Below are positions 24,341 to 31,469 of a stretch of 43,080 nucleotides of DNA, piece after piece. The DNA comes from an uncultured Chromatiaceae bacterium (lineage in GTDB: Bacteria; Pseudomonadota; Gammaproteobacteria; Enterobacterales; Alteromonadaceae), in assembly GCA_937978655.1 (NCBI GenBank), contig CALJUX010000061.1, forward strand, positions 1 through 43,080. The letters run 5' to 3'. The notes below the pieces were generated by a model that worked only from the letters and a program-made list of their open reading frames with translations, did no database searches and had not been told where the DNA came from. Numbering within the stretch: the stretch's first letter is position 1; each line of letters starts with the position of its first letter. Position numbers and translations under genes: made by a program.

Positions 24341-25336
24341 ATGCGTTTCACTGTGTTTACTTTGGCATGTCTGCTGACGCTGCCGGCAACTGGCGCTGTT
24401 ACTTTGCCGCAAAATCCGCTGCTGCTGCAACGGGCCGACCCTTTTATCCAGCGCGACACCGCGAGCGGCTGCTATCACTTTACTGCGACAGTACCGGATT
24501 TCTCCGCGCTGGAAATTCGCTCCAGCTGCACTTTAGCCGGCTTAAAAACCGCCAAAGCCGTGCAGGTGTGGCAGAAAAAAGCCAGTGGCCCTATGAGCGC
24601 CAATATCTGGGCGCCCGAGCTGCATCGCATCAACAATATCTGGTATCTGTATTTTGCTGCCAGCCGCGCTGATGCGCCGTTTCAGATCCGAATGTATGTG
24701 CTGTCTAACCCTTCGGCAGACCCGAAACAAGGCCGCTGGCACGAAGAAGGGGAGCTAAAAACTCATCTGGATACCTTTGCGCTCGATGCCACCACTTTTT
24801 TCCATCGTGGCAAACAGTATCTGCTGTGGGCGCAGCAGGATGTGGCACAGACTTACAACTCAGCGCTTTGGTTGGCAGAAATGGACGGCCCGATCCGGAT
24901 CAAAGGCACACCGGTGAAACTCAGTGAACCGACCTTACCCTGGGAAATTCAGGGCTACAAAGTTAATGAAGGCCCAGCCGTATTGGTGAAAAACGGCCGG
25001 GTTTTGGTCACTTATTCGGCGAGCGCCACCGACCATCGTTACGCGATGGGCTTGCTGTGGGCCGATGCTAATGCCGATTTATTGAAACCGGAGAGCTGGC
25101 AAAAACAACCGGAGCCAGTGTTTGCCACTAACGCGGCACTGAAACGTTTTGGCCCCGGCCACAACAGTTTTGTGCTGGCAGAGGATGGCAAAACCGAGGT
25201 GATGGTGTATCACAGCCGCGATTACCGCGATTTACAGGGTACGCCGCTGACCGATCCAAACCGCCATACCCGGCTGCGGTTGCTGCAATGGGACGCCAAT
25301 GGCTTTCCGCTGTTTGCGCCGGAGCAGGCAGATTAA
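24341..25336 (+). CDS. Exported GH43 exo-alpha-L-arabinofuranosidase
   Basis: The 331-residue protein has a signal peptide (1-19) and one GH43 domain with Asp33 (QRADPFIQR), Asp149 (FALDATTFF) and Glu210 (KVNEGPAVL), plus NIWAPELH and RFGPGHNSF. It is a clear paralogue of the cytoplasmic enzyme at 19688 (same motifs in the same order). It probably releases arabinose from arabinan oligosaccharides in the periplasm. The ATG follows CAGGAG. It is followed by a terminator shared with the convergent sodium symporter gene. Confidence 0.9.
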   Translation: MRFTVFTLACLLTLPATGAVTLPQNPLLLQRADPFIQRDTASGCYHFTATVPDFSALEIRSSCTLAGLKTAKAVQVWQKKASGPMSANIWAPELHRINNIWYLYFAASRADAPFQIRMYVLSNPSADPKQGRWHEEGELKTHLDTFALDATTFFHRGKQYLLWAQQDVAQTYNSALWLAEMDGPIRIKGTPVKLSEPTLPWEIQGYKVNEGPAVLVKNGRVLVTYSASATDHRYAMGLLWADANADLLKPESWQKQPEPVFATNAALKRFGPGHNSFVLAEDGKTEVMVYHSRDYRDLQGTPLTDPNRHTRLRLLQWDANGFPLFAPEQAD

Positions 25337-25353
25337 CCAGGCACTTTGCGCAG

Positions 25354-25386
25354 AAAAAACAAAAGCCAGCAGCGCTGGCTTTTGCC
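25354..25386. terminator. Bidirectional intrinsic terminator
   Basis: AAAAGCCAGC (25361-25370) pairs with GCTGGCTTTT (25374-25383), flanked by an A-run on the left and T-run on the right, so it would work in both directions between the convergent GH43 and symporter genes. Confidence 0.9.
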
Positions 25387-25398
25387 GGTGAACACTTC

Positions 25399-27027
25399 TT
25401 ACCAGAAGCGCCAGTAGATAAAAGCAGTGATGCCTAAAATGATGCCGCTGTGGATATAATCCCACTTATCCAGGCCTTTAATCACATCCTGCAGGGTGTC
25501 TTTACCCAGCGTGGAAAAGGTCAGGCCCCGCACGTTGTCTTCGCTTGGTGCTTTGGTGACAAAACTGAGGCCAATCACAATCAGGCACACCAGCACAAAT
25601 AACAGCACACAATAATACAGCCAGTTCATTTCAACGACCCAGGCGATTGGCGTGCCATGAATGGCATCGCGAAACGGCAATAACACCAGCCGGAACATGC
25701 CCAGAATAAAGCCCGCCACCAGCCCGACATAACCGGCGGTCGGCGTGATGTGTTTGCTGCAAATGCCGAGTAAAAATACTGCCGCAATGCCCGGTGCAAT
25801 CAACGACTGCACACTTTGCAGATATTCATATAAGACGTCGGCAATCAGGCTCATCACCGGGATCCATAAAATGCCTAGTACCACCACGACGACAGTGGCG
25901 ATACGGCCGACTTTTAACAGCTGCTGCTCAGAAGATTCTGGTTTGTACTTTTTATAAAAGTCGATGGTGAACAAGGTGGCGGATGAGTTAAACAACGACG
26001 CCAGCGAACTCATCAGCGCCGCAAGCAAACCGCCAATCACAATACCTTTGACACCGGATGGCAGTAATTCGGCCACCAGCGTCGGAAAGGCCTGGTCGGC
26101 GCTGTCAAAAGAAATGATGCCTTTGGCCTGCAGCGCATGCGCAATCAGGCCGGGCACCAGAAAAATAAATACCGGCAGCAGTTTCAGATAACCGGCGAAG
26201 ATAGTGCCGCGTCGCGCTGCCTGAATACCTTTGGCCGACAATACCCGCTGCACAATATATTGGTCAGTACACCAGTACCAAAAACCGATAATAAAAGAGC
26301 CAAACACGATGCCAGGCCAGGGGAAATTGGCGTCGCTGGCGGCGCGCATCAGGTGCATATTCTCGCCGTTTAACCGCTCCATTTCGGCCCAGCCGCCGAC
26401 CTGCTCCAGGCCCACCACCAAAATCACCACCGAGCCGATAATCAGCACCGGGGTCTGAATGACAGACGTCCACATAATGGCTTTCATGCCGCCCAGCACC
26501 GTATAAACGCCGGTCAGCACCACGAGACCAACGGCGGAGATCCAGAAAAAGTCGATACCCCAGATGCTTTCTATGCCGAGAATCGTTTTAAAGGCGACGC
26601 CGCCGGCGTAAACAGTGACCGCAACTTTTGTCAGCACATAACTGACCAGCGATATCACCGACAAAAAACTGCGCGACTGCGGGTTAAAGCGCCGCTCGAG
26701 AAATTCCGGCATGGTGTAGACCTTGCTGCTCCAGTAAAAAGGCACAAAGATCCAGCCGAGTAATAAGATGATCCAGGACTGTAATTCCCAGTGAGCCAGC
26801 GCCATACCTGATTCCGCGCCGGAGCCGGATAAACCAACCAAATGTTCTGAGCCGATGTTGGAGGCGAAAATCGACGCGCCAATCACCAGCCAGCCGGCAT
26901 TGCGGCCAGCCAGAAAGTAGTCGGTGGTGTCTTCTTCTTTTTGCCGCATCGAGGCGACGACCACCCCGACCATCAGCAGTGCAAAGCCGGCCAGTACCAG
27001 CCAGTCCAGTGTACTTAGTTCTAACAT
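25399..27027 (-). CDS. SSS-family sodium:sugar symporter
   Basis: The 542-residue inner-membrane protein has about fourteen hydrophobic segments and the SGLT-type markers DYFLAGRNAGW after helix 1, ASNIGSEHLVGLSGSGAESG, YTMPEFLERRF and the sugar-site region YWCTDQYIVQRVLSAKG. Members close to this co-transport monosaccharides with sodium. By context it probably takes up free L-arabinose from the periplasm, complementing the MFS symporter. The ATG at 27027 gives a normal first helix; upstream alternatives add an unconserved polar stretch. It has a candidate operator about 80 bases upstream. Confidence 0.93.
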   Translation of the reverse strand: MLELSTLDWLVLAGFALLMVGVVVASMRQKEEDTTDYFLAGRNAGWLVIGASIFASNIGSEHLVGLSGSGAESGMALAHWELQSWIILLLGWIFVPFYWSSKVYTMPEFLERRFNPQSRSFLSVISLVSYVLTKVAVTVYAGGVAFKTILGIESIWGIDFFWISAVGLVVLTGVYTVLGGMKAIMWTSVIQTPVLIIGSVVILVVGLEQVGGWAEMERLNGENMHLMRAASDANFPWPGIVFGSFIIGFWYWCTDQYIVQRVLSAKGIQAARRGTIFAGYLKLLPVFIFLVPGLIAHALQAKGIISFDSADQAFPTLVAELLPSGVKGIVIGGLLAALMSSLASLFNSSATLFTIDFYKKYKPESSEQQLLKVGRIATVVVVVLGILWIPVMSLIADVLYEYLQSVQSLIAPGIAAVFLLGICSKHITPTAGYVGLVAGFILGMFRLVLLPFRDAIHGTPIAWVVEMNWLYYCVLLFVLVCLIVIGLSFVTKAPSEDNVRGLTFSTLGKDTLQDVIKGLDKWDYIHSGIILGITAFIYWRFW

Positions 27028-27106
27028 GCCCTCTGTCCTTATTGTGAAGCCAGCTTGCAGGCGGTAGCGCAACACACCGACCGGTACCGGCAATAATTGC
27101 TCATAA

Positions 27107-27124
27107 AGCATATTATAATACAAA
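27107..27124 (-). promoter_or_regulatory. Candidate operator and -10 for the sodium symporter
   Basis: On the minus strand this reads CTTTTGTATTATAATATG. Fourteen bases (TTGTATTATAATAT) are identical to the site ahead of the TauE-like gene at 29234. It includes TATAAT, a consensus -10. Confidence 0.65.
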
Positions 27125-27311
27125 AGTAATAATGGAAAGTGTTGGACATACCACGTTGAGCTTTTGGTTGGAGCCCTGGTGGATTTACCGGGTAAACTGG
27201 CTTTATCGCTTGAATTTCATTTGGTTTTTCGGCAATTTGGTAGGCATAGCTGGCGCTGCTGTCGCCGGTGTATCACAGGCATGCGTCGTTGCTTCAGCTT
27301 GTTGTTACCGG

Positions 27312-27342
27312 TTGACCGGCAGATATCGTCACAACATATGTT
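27312..27342 (+). promoter_or_regulatory. Possible promoter of the GntR regulator
   Basis: TTGACC (27312-27317) is followed 17-19 bases later by CATATG/TATGTT within the 10-base palindrome AACATATGTT (27333-27342). The dyad could be an autoregulatory site, but it does not match the locus operator well. Confidence 0.35.
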
Positions 27343-27398
27343 AATATGACAGGCAAAACGGCAAACAGACGCCGCTCAACCTTGTCGGAGGAGCCACC

Positions 27399-28115
27399 AT
27401 GGTTCGTATCATCGAAAATTTAAATTTGTCCGAGCAGGTCACCAACGATTTGGGCCGGGCCATAGTGGCGGGTGAATACAGCTGTGAATCCGGTTTGCCG
27501 ACAGAAGCGCAGCTCTGCGAAGAATACGGCATCAGCCGCACCGCGGTGCGCGAAGCAGTGAAGATGCTGGCCGCCAAAGGCCTGATCTCATCGCGGCCAC
27601 GCCAGGGCATCAGCGTCGAACAACCAAGCAACTGGAACCTGTACGACACCAGCGTGTTAAGCTGGTTGCTCGACAGCAGCCCGTCTTTGCATGTGTTAAA
27701 AGAGTTTCTGCAAATGCGCCTGGCGATTGAACCACAGGCTGCCGCCCTGGCCGCCGAATTTGCCCGCGACGAAGATATAGATCAGATTGAAAAAGCCGTC
27801 GAAGCGATGCGCACTGCGGCCACAGACCCGAGCGCCAGCATGCACGATGCCGACCTGGCGTTTCATACCAGCGTGTTATTTGCCAGCCGCAACCGGTTCT
27901 TTTTCCAGTTACGTGACTTTATCCGCACTGCACTGAATGTCAGTATTCAGCACACCACACCGGCCAAAGCCAATGACGTCGCAGTGGCTGAAGATCATGC
28001 CAAAATCTGTCTGGCTATTCGCAATCGTCAGCCGGAGCGGGCAAAAAATCTGATGACGCATCTTATCGACGAAGCGATGAGCTTTATCGAAGCCGAAATC
28101 AAACGCCGCAGTTAA
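27399..28115 (+). CDS. GntR-family (FadR/FCD) transcriptional regulator, likely arabinose-responsive
   Basis: The 238-residue protein has an N-terminal winged helix (about 8-75: LPTEAQLCEEYGISRTAVR, then LAAKGLISSRPRQG) and a C-terminal all-helical FCD ligand domain (about 90-225) with the metal-site pattern DADLAFHTSVLFAS and a later EDHAKICLAI histidine. Family members usually repress and are released by a sugar or acid ligand. It is the only DNA-binding regulator in the window, and its family operator form (TGTA-N-TACA) matches the palindrome repeated upstream of the arabinan genes, so it is the best candidate for the locus repressor. It has a GGAGGAG ribosome site and probably shares an operon with the SDR gene 20 bases downstream. 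Confidence 0.88.
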   Translation: MVRIIENLNLSEQVTNDLGRAIVAGEYSCESGLPTEAQLCEEYGISRTAVREAVKMLAAKGLISSRPRQGISVEQPSNWNLYDTSVLSWLLDSSPSLHVLKEFLQMRLAIEPQAAALAAEFARDEDIDQIEKAVEAMRTAATDPSASMHDADLAFHTSVLFASRNRFFFQLRDFIRTALNVSIQHTTPAKANDVAVAEDHAKICLAIRNRQPERAKNLMTHLIDEAMSFIEAEIKRRS

Positions 28116-28135
28116 GCGCCCGCGCAGGAATGATG

Positions 28136-28915
28136 ATGCAGCAGGACCTGAATCAAAAAGCCCAATATCCCAGTCTGCGTGGCAAAGTGGTGTTTATCAC
28201 CGGTGGCGGCACCGGCATCGGCGCCCGCATGGTGGAACGCTTTTATCTGCAGGGCGCCAAAGTGGCTTTTGTTGATATAGCCCGCGACGCTGCTGAAGAT
28301 TTGGTGCAGCGCTGCAACAGCGCCGATTTAACCACCCCGCTGTTTTTGCCCTGCGATATCCGCGATATCGCAGCGTTACAGGCTTGTATCAGTCAGGCGC
28401 AACAGCAGTTTGGCCTGGTGAGTGTGCTGATTAATAATGCCGCCGACGATACCCGTCATCAGGTGGAAGAACTCAGTGTGGAATACTGGGATGAGCGTTT
28501 TGCGGTGAATTTACGCCATTATTTCTTCGCTTCGCAGGCCGTTATTCCACAAATGCAGCAACTGGGTGGCGGCAGTATTATTAACCTCGGCTCCATCAGC
28601 TGGCGCATCAAACAAACCTGTATGCCGGCCTATACCACCGCCAAAGCGGCGATTGAAGGTTTAACCCGCACGCTGGCCGGCCGTTACGGCGCCGACCAGA
28701 TCCGCGTTAACAGCCTGATCCCTGGCTGGGTGATGACCGAACGCCAGCTGGCCCGCTGGCTCGACGCCGACAGTGTCAAAGAAATTCACCAGCATCAGGC
28801 GATCAAACAATCGCTGCAACCCGACGATATTTGCGACATGGCGCTGTTTCTCGCCGCCGATGACAGCCGCATGCTGACGTCACAAAGTGTCATTGTCGAT
28901 GGCGGCTGGGTGTAG
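28136..28915 (+). CDS. SDR oxidoreductase resembling D-xylose/L-arabinose 1-dehydrogenase
   Basis: The 259-residue short-chain dehydrogenase has the NAD(P) motif TGGGTGIG, the NNA motif in VLINNAADDTRH, and the catalytic Ser-Tyr-Lys in GSISW and YTTAK. Phrases such as YPSLRGK, NNA-DD-RH, YWDERFAVNLRH and GSISW closely recall Caulobacter XylB, NAD-dependent D-xylose 1-dehydrogenase. It may oxidise L-arabinose or another aldose to the lactone, the first step of an oxidative route. Three ATGs run in tandem (28130, 28133, 28136); I prefer the third because AGGA (28126-28129) is then six bases away. It sits directly after the GntR gene. Confidence 0.85.
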   Translation: MQQDLNQKAQYPSLRGKVVFITGGGTGIGARMVERFYLQGAKVAFVDIARDAAEDLVQRCNSADLTTPLFLPCDIRDIAALQACISQAQQQFGLVSVLINNAADDTRHQVEELSVEYWDERFAVNLRHYFFASQAVIPQMQQLGGGSIINLGSISWRIKQTCMPAYTTAKAAIEGLTRTLAGRYGADQIRVNSLIPGWVMTERQLARWLDADSVKEIHQHQAIKQSLQPDDICDMALFLAADDSRMLTSQSVIVDGGWV

Positions 28916-28985
28916 CCAGAGATTTTTATTGCGTGAGCAGGGCAGTGAGTGCCAAGGCTGCATGGTGCTAATAGCGGGTATTCCT

Positions 28986-29076
28986 GTACGGCGGCGCTGA
29001 CGCTTGCACGTACCTACCAGCTAATTGCGATCGTAGGTATCGGCAAGCGAAGCCCGCTGGGCGTCACACGCCGTAC
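28986..29076. repeat. Palindromic intergenic repeat, copy 2
   Basis: This 91-base element shares both ends with copy 1 at 9254-9341 (GTACGGCGGCGCTG at the left, CTGGGCGTCACACGCCGTAC at the right) and the inner CGTACCTAC...GTAGGTA arms, while the loop differs. Same orientation as copy 1. Conservation of arms with loop divergence indicates a structured, dispersed element. Confidence 0.8.
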
Positions 29077-29218
29077 AATACCTATATTCGATGACTGCAA
29101 ATCGCTCAAAGCAGCTGTCGCCTAACTTCAACAAAGCCAACAGCGGCTTTTCCAACTGAAATCCTCCAATAGACCTGCAACTTCAACCCACTAAATCTCT
29201 GCAAGTAAATGTCTTCGC

Positions 29219-29248
29219 TTGCATTTCCTTATTTGTATTATAATATTT
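29219..29248 (+). promoter_or_regulatory. Promoter with candidate arabinose-regulon operator, TauE-like gene
   Basis: TTGCAT (29219-29224), 16 bases and TAATAT (29241-29246) form a possible promoter. TTTGTATTATAATATTT (29233-29249) is one of the best matches to the locus operator, sharing TTGTATTATAATAT with the symporter site. Confidence 0.6.
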
Positions 29249-29295
29249 AAATTAACAAGCAGCACTGCTGCAATCTTTTCGCCGGAGCCGTCTGT

Positions 29296-29997
29296 TTGGT
29301 TGAAGTGTTACTGGTAAACCTGATCCTGTTGATTGGCGCTTGTCTGCAGGGTTTGTTGGGGTTTGGTCTGGGCCTGTTCAGTGCGCCATTGTTGTTTTTA
29401 TTGGCGCCGCAGTATGTGCCTGGGCCGATGATCCTCAATGCGTTGTTGCTGACCTTGCTGATGTCGCTGCGTAATCATCAGGACCTGCAGTGGCGACAAA
29501 CCAGTTATGCGCTGGCGGGGGGCACTATTGGCGTGCTGGGGGCGGCGCTGTTAATGTCGGTGCTGGTGTTTGCGCAGTACCGCAAGTTATTTGGTGCGCT
29601 GATTGTGATTGCGGTGTTGTTATCGTTCGTCGGCGCCCGGCCGGCGTTAAGTCCGCGCAATAACCTGATTGCCGGGATTTTTTCCGGTTTTATGGGCACC
29701 GCCACCTCAGCCGGTGGTGCGCCGATGGGCCTGTTATATCAGCATGCCGACGTTCGGCTCCGCAATGCCAACCTCAGCGTATTTTTCCTGTATATCAATA
29801 TCTTCGGTATGGTCGTGCTGTGGCTTGGTGGTATCTCCGGGCGGGCCGATCTGCTGTTATTTTTGCAATCGGTGCCGGCATTATTAGTCGGCTGGGGCCT
29901 GTCCGGGGTCGTCGGTCGTTACCTGCATGGCAGACGTTTACGTCAGCTGATTCTGCTGGTAGCTTTGGCTGCTGGCATGTTGTCGGTGTTGCTCTGA
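29296..29997 (+). CDS. TauE/SafE-family membrane permease
   Basis: The 233-residue inner-membrane protein has about seven to eight hydrophobic segments and the family hallmarks: N-terminal GACLQGLLGFGLGLFSAPLL, a mid-protein FSGFMGTATSAGGAP loop, and a C-terminal GR-LRQLILLVAL. Family members are thought to export or import organic or sulfur-containing anions. The start is TTG at 29296, eight bases after GGAG; no ATG fits. The upstream arabinose-type operator suggests control with the sugar genes, so a sugar-acid anion is conceivable, but the substrate is unknown. Confidence 0.8.
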   Translation: MVEVLLVNLILLIGACLQGLLGFGLGLFSAPLLFLLAPQYVPGPMILNALLLTLLMSLRNHQDLQWRQTSYALAGGTIGVLGAALLMSVLVFAQYRKLFGALIVIAVLLSFVGARPALSPRNNLIAGIFSGFMGTATSAGGAPMGLLYQHADVRLRNANLSVFFLYINIFGMVVLWLGGISGRADLLLFLQSVPALLVGWGLSGVVGRYLHGRRLRQLILLVALAAGMLSVLL

Positions 29998-30048
29998 ATC
30001 AGGCTGAACAGCAACCCGTCCATTTTAATACCTCTGAAGATACAGCGA

Positions 30049-30240
30049 ATGTCAGATCCACAGGTGCAGATTTGCCCGGGCCATGCCGCAGCACTGGCTG
30101 AAGGCATTCATTGGGACGTGCAGCGACAACGGCTGTTTTGGCTCGACATTCTGCATCCCAGGTTGTATTGGTTTGAACCGGCCAGCGCAACCGCCGGCCG
30201 GCTGGCGTGCGGGGCGCGCGCACACCGCAGGTCAATTTAA
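30049..30240 (+). pseudogene. Truncated SMP-30/gluconolactonase-family lactonase
   Basis: The 63-codon frame encodes an N-terminus typical of SMP-30/regucalcin lactonases: ALAEGIHWDVQRQRLFWLDI followed by PRLYWFEPASATAG, including the conserved metal-ligand glutamate in the AEG motif. Intact members are about 290 residues, and after about 50 family-like residues the frame runs into unrelated sequence and a stop. No other part of the six-bladed propeller is visible downstream, so this is a 3'-deleted remnant rather than a simple frameshift. Sugar lactonases follow SDR sugar dehydrogenases in oxidative pentose pathways, which fits the XylB-like gene 1.1 kb upstream. Confidence 0.7.
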
Positions 30241-30247
30241 GCCAGTT

Positions 30248-30272
30248 AACGCTGTGTGGATAACACAGCGTT
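30248..30272. terminator. Perfect hairpin, possible transcription end
   Basis: AACGCTGTGT (30248-30257) pairs perfectly with ACACAGCGTT (30263-30272) around GGATA. No T-run follows, so termination is uncertain. It lies eight bases beyond the stop of the lactonase remnant. Confidence 0.4.
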
Positions 30273-30382
30273 CATCGGCTACCCGCGCAGGGGGCTGGTA
30301 AAGCCGGCGGCGCCTTGGCCATGCCCTTTATTATTGCTGCCGCTCCTTGCTACACTGCAGGAAAAGGTCTGCATCTGACGCC

Positions 30383-31060
30383 ATGAAATTCTTATTTAGC
30401 TGTACCAATCACTTAACCCGTTTTCTGCACACAGATCTGCCCCGGCTGCCCACGCCGCCTGGCGCGCAGGCCGGCGTGCGGCGGCTGAGTTCGACGCCGG
30501 CGGAGCTGGCCTTTCAGTGCCATTACTACCAGCCACGTTATCAGGGCTGGGGCCCGCAGTACCTGCTGGCCATCGAAGCGGAAAGCCGTTATTGCCTGAT
30601 CCTGCCGCTGCGACTGGCGATAAGCCAGGCTGAACTGGCAGAACAGCTGCAGGCGTTGTATCTGACCCATGTCGGTTACCAGTTGTTTGAAACACAAATG
30701 CTGCAGCACTCGGATATGACGGCGCTGGAACAGCTGTTTGTCGCCATGCAACCTGCGGTCAGCTGGGTCAGAAACACCGATTTAAGCCTGCAAGGTACCA
30801 TCACCCAAATTGAGTTTTTTCTGCAGGATGCGCTGGAGCATGCCGGGAAAGCCGGTTTGTCTGATCAGCAGGTGTTTGTATTATCACTGCAATTTAATGA
30901 AACCACCGCCTCGCGGACAGTGCAGGGCAAAAAGCAACGTTTTGTCCCGGCGCTGCGTTTTGTCGCCGATGCGATGTTGCGTTTTGGCCCGTTGTTTGTG
31001 CAACAGCAGCTGCCGGATAACGTGGTCGATCTGGCGGCCTATAAAGCGCTGCGCCGCTGA
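30383..31060 (+). CDS. Hypothetical protein, cytoplasmic
   Basis: I do not recognise this 225-residue protein with confidence. It starts MKFLFSCTNHLTRFL and contains YLLAIEAESRYCLILPL, an arrangement vaguely like the small DUF6933-type proteins, which begin with a cysteine-containing strand and a leucine-rich helix, but this protein is longer. It has no signal peptide or membrane helix. The C-terminal half is helical, with FNETTASRTVQGKKQRFVP. The start is uncertain: ATG 30383 has only a distant AAAAGG; an upstream TTG-type start at 30347 adds 12 unremarkable residues. It stands alone between the lactonase remnant and the second TonB receptor module. Confidence 0.6.
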   Translation: MKFLFSCTNHLTRFLHTDLPRLPTPPGAQAGVRRLSSTPAELAFQCHYYQPRYQGWGPQYLLAIEAESRYCLILPLRLAISQAELAEQLQALYLTHVGYQLFETQMLQHSDMTALEQLFVAMQPAVSWVRNTDLSLQGTITQIEFFLQDALEHAGKAGLSDQQVFVLSLQFNETTASRTVQGKKQRFVPALRFVADAMLRFGPLFVQQQLPDNVVDLAAYKALRR

Positions 31061-31469
31061 TCTTCCCCTAAAAACTTTCGTCTTTGTCAGGCTGTGGCAC
31101 TGCCCGCGCCTGACAATTGTCGCGGGTGCCGCGGGCAAAACCGCATTCTCTCCTCATCGCTTCATCCCGGTTTGTAAAAAATCTGCGCTGCATTTTGGTT
31201 GAAAAGTGTGTATAAATTGCACTGCCACCGGTGGCTAAATAAACAAAAAAAAGCAAAAAGGTAACGCATTTTGGCAACTTCTTTCACCGGGCGTCCTCAC
31301 TACAATGCTTCGGGTGGGACAGATCCGTCTGGCCGTGCAGTACAGGAAACAGATACGCATGCCCCACACCCGAACCGCTGGCCGAAACCAAAAATTACAG
31401 TCGTATCCACAACAGCAGACCGGCGGTTTGAGTTGACTGACTCACAACAAATCAATAGGGAATGGATAG
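31061..31469. other. 409-bp intergenic region upstream of the second TonB receptor
   Basis: No credible gene. It contains a GC-rich dyad CCCGCG/CGCGGG (31103-31126) that could end the preceding transcript, a 12-base perfect palindrome (31224-31235), and a long stretch of A-rich DNA after it. The distance from the palindrome to the receptor start is about 235 bases, so a long leader or an unseen promoter is implied. Confidence 0.5.
31224..31235. promoter_or_regulatory. 12-bp palindrome, possible LacI-type operator
   Basis: GCCACCGGTGGC is a perfect dyad with a central CG, as is usual for LacI-family operators (known family pattern). It lies just after TATAAAT (31211-31217). No LacI regulator is in the window. 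The assignment is tentative. Confidence 0.35.

Larger units (their letters stand above)
27028..27398. other. Divergent intergenic region, symporter / GntR regulator
   Basis: This 371-base gap has no credible gene; a 70-codon reading frame at 27132 has no family-like sequence or ribosome site. It holds the symporter operator (27107-27124), then about 180 bases in which I see nothing notable, then a candidate promoter for the regulator. Confidence 0.6.
28916..29295. other. 380-bp intergenic region with palindromic repeat and operator
   Basis: No gene is credible here. It contains copy 2 of the palindromic element (28986-29076), then about 150 bases in which I see nothing notable, then the AT-rich operator/promoter for the permease gene. 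Confidence 0.6.
29998..30382. other. Intergenic region with lactonase remnant
   Basis: Apart from the truncated SMP-30-like reading frame and the hairpin at 30248-30272, I see no feature in this 385-base stretch. Confidence 0.5.

Noticed and set aside
27132..27344. 70-codon frame upstream of the GntR regulator
   Set aside because: Composition is tryptophan/cysteine-rich and unlike a protein family, no ribosome site, and it crosses the likely promoter of the regulator.
30241..30301. Continuation of the SMP-30 lactonase in another frame
   Set aside because: The +2 frame reading after 30200 has no recognisable propeller-blade motif and ends at about 30301, so a single frameshift does not restore the gene.
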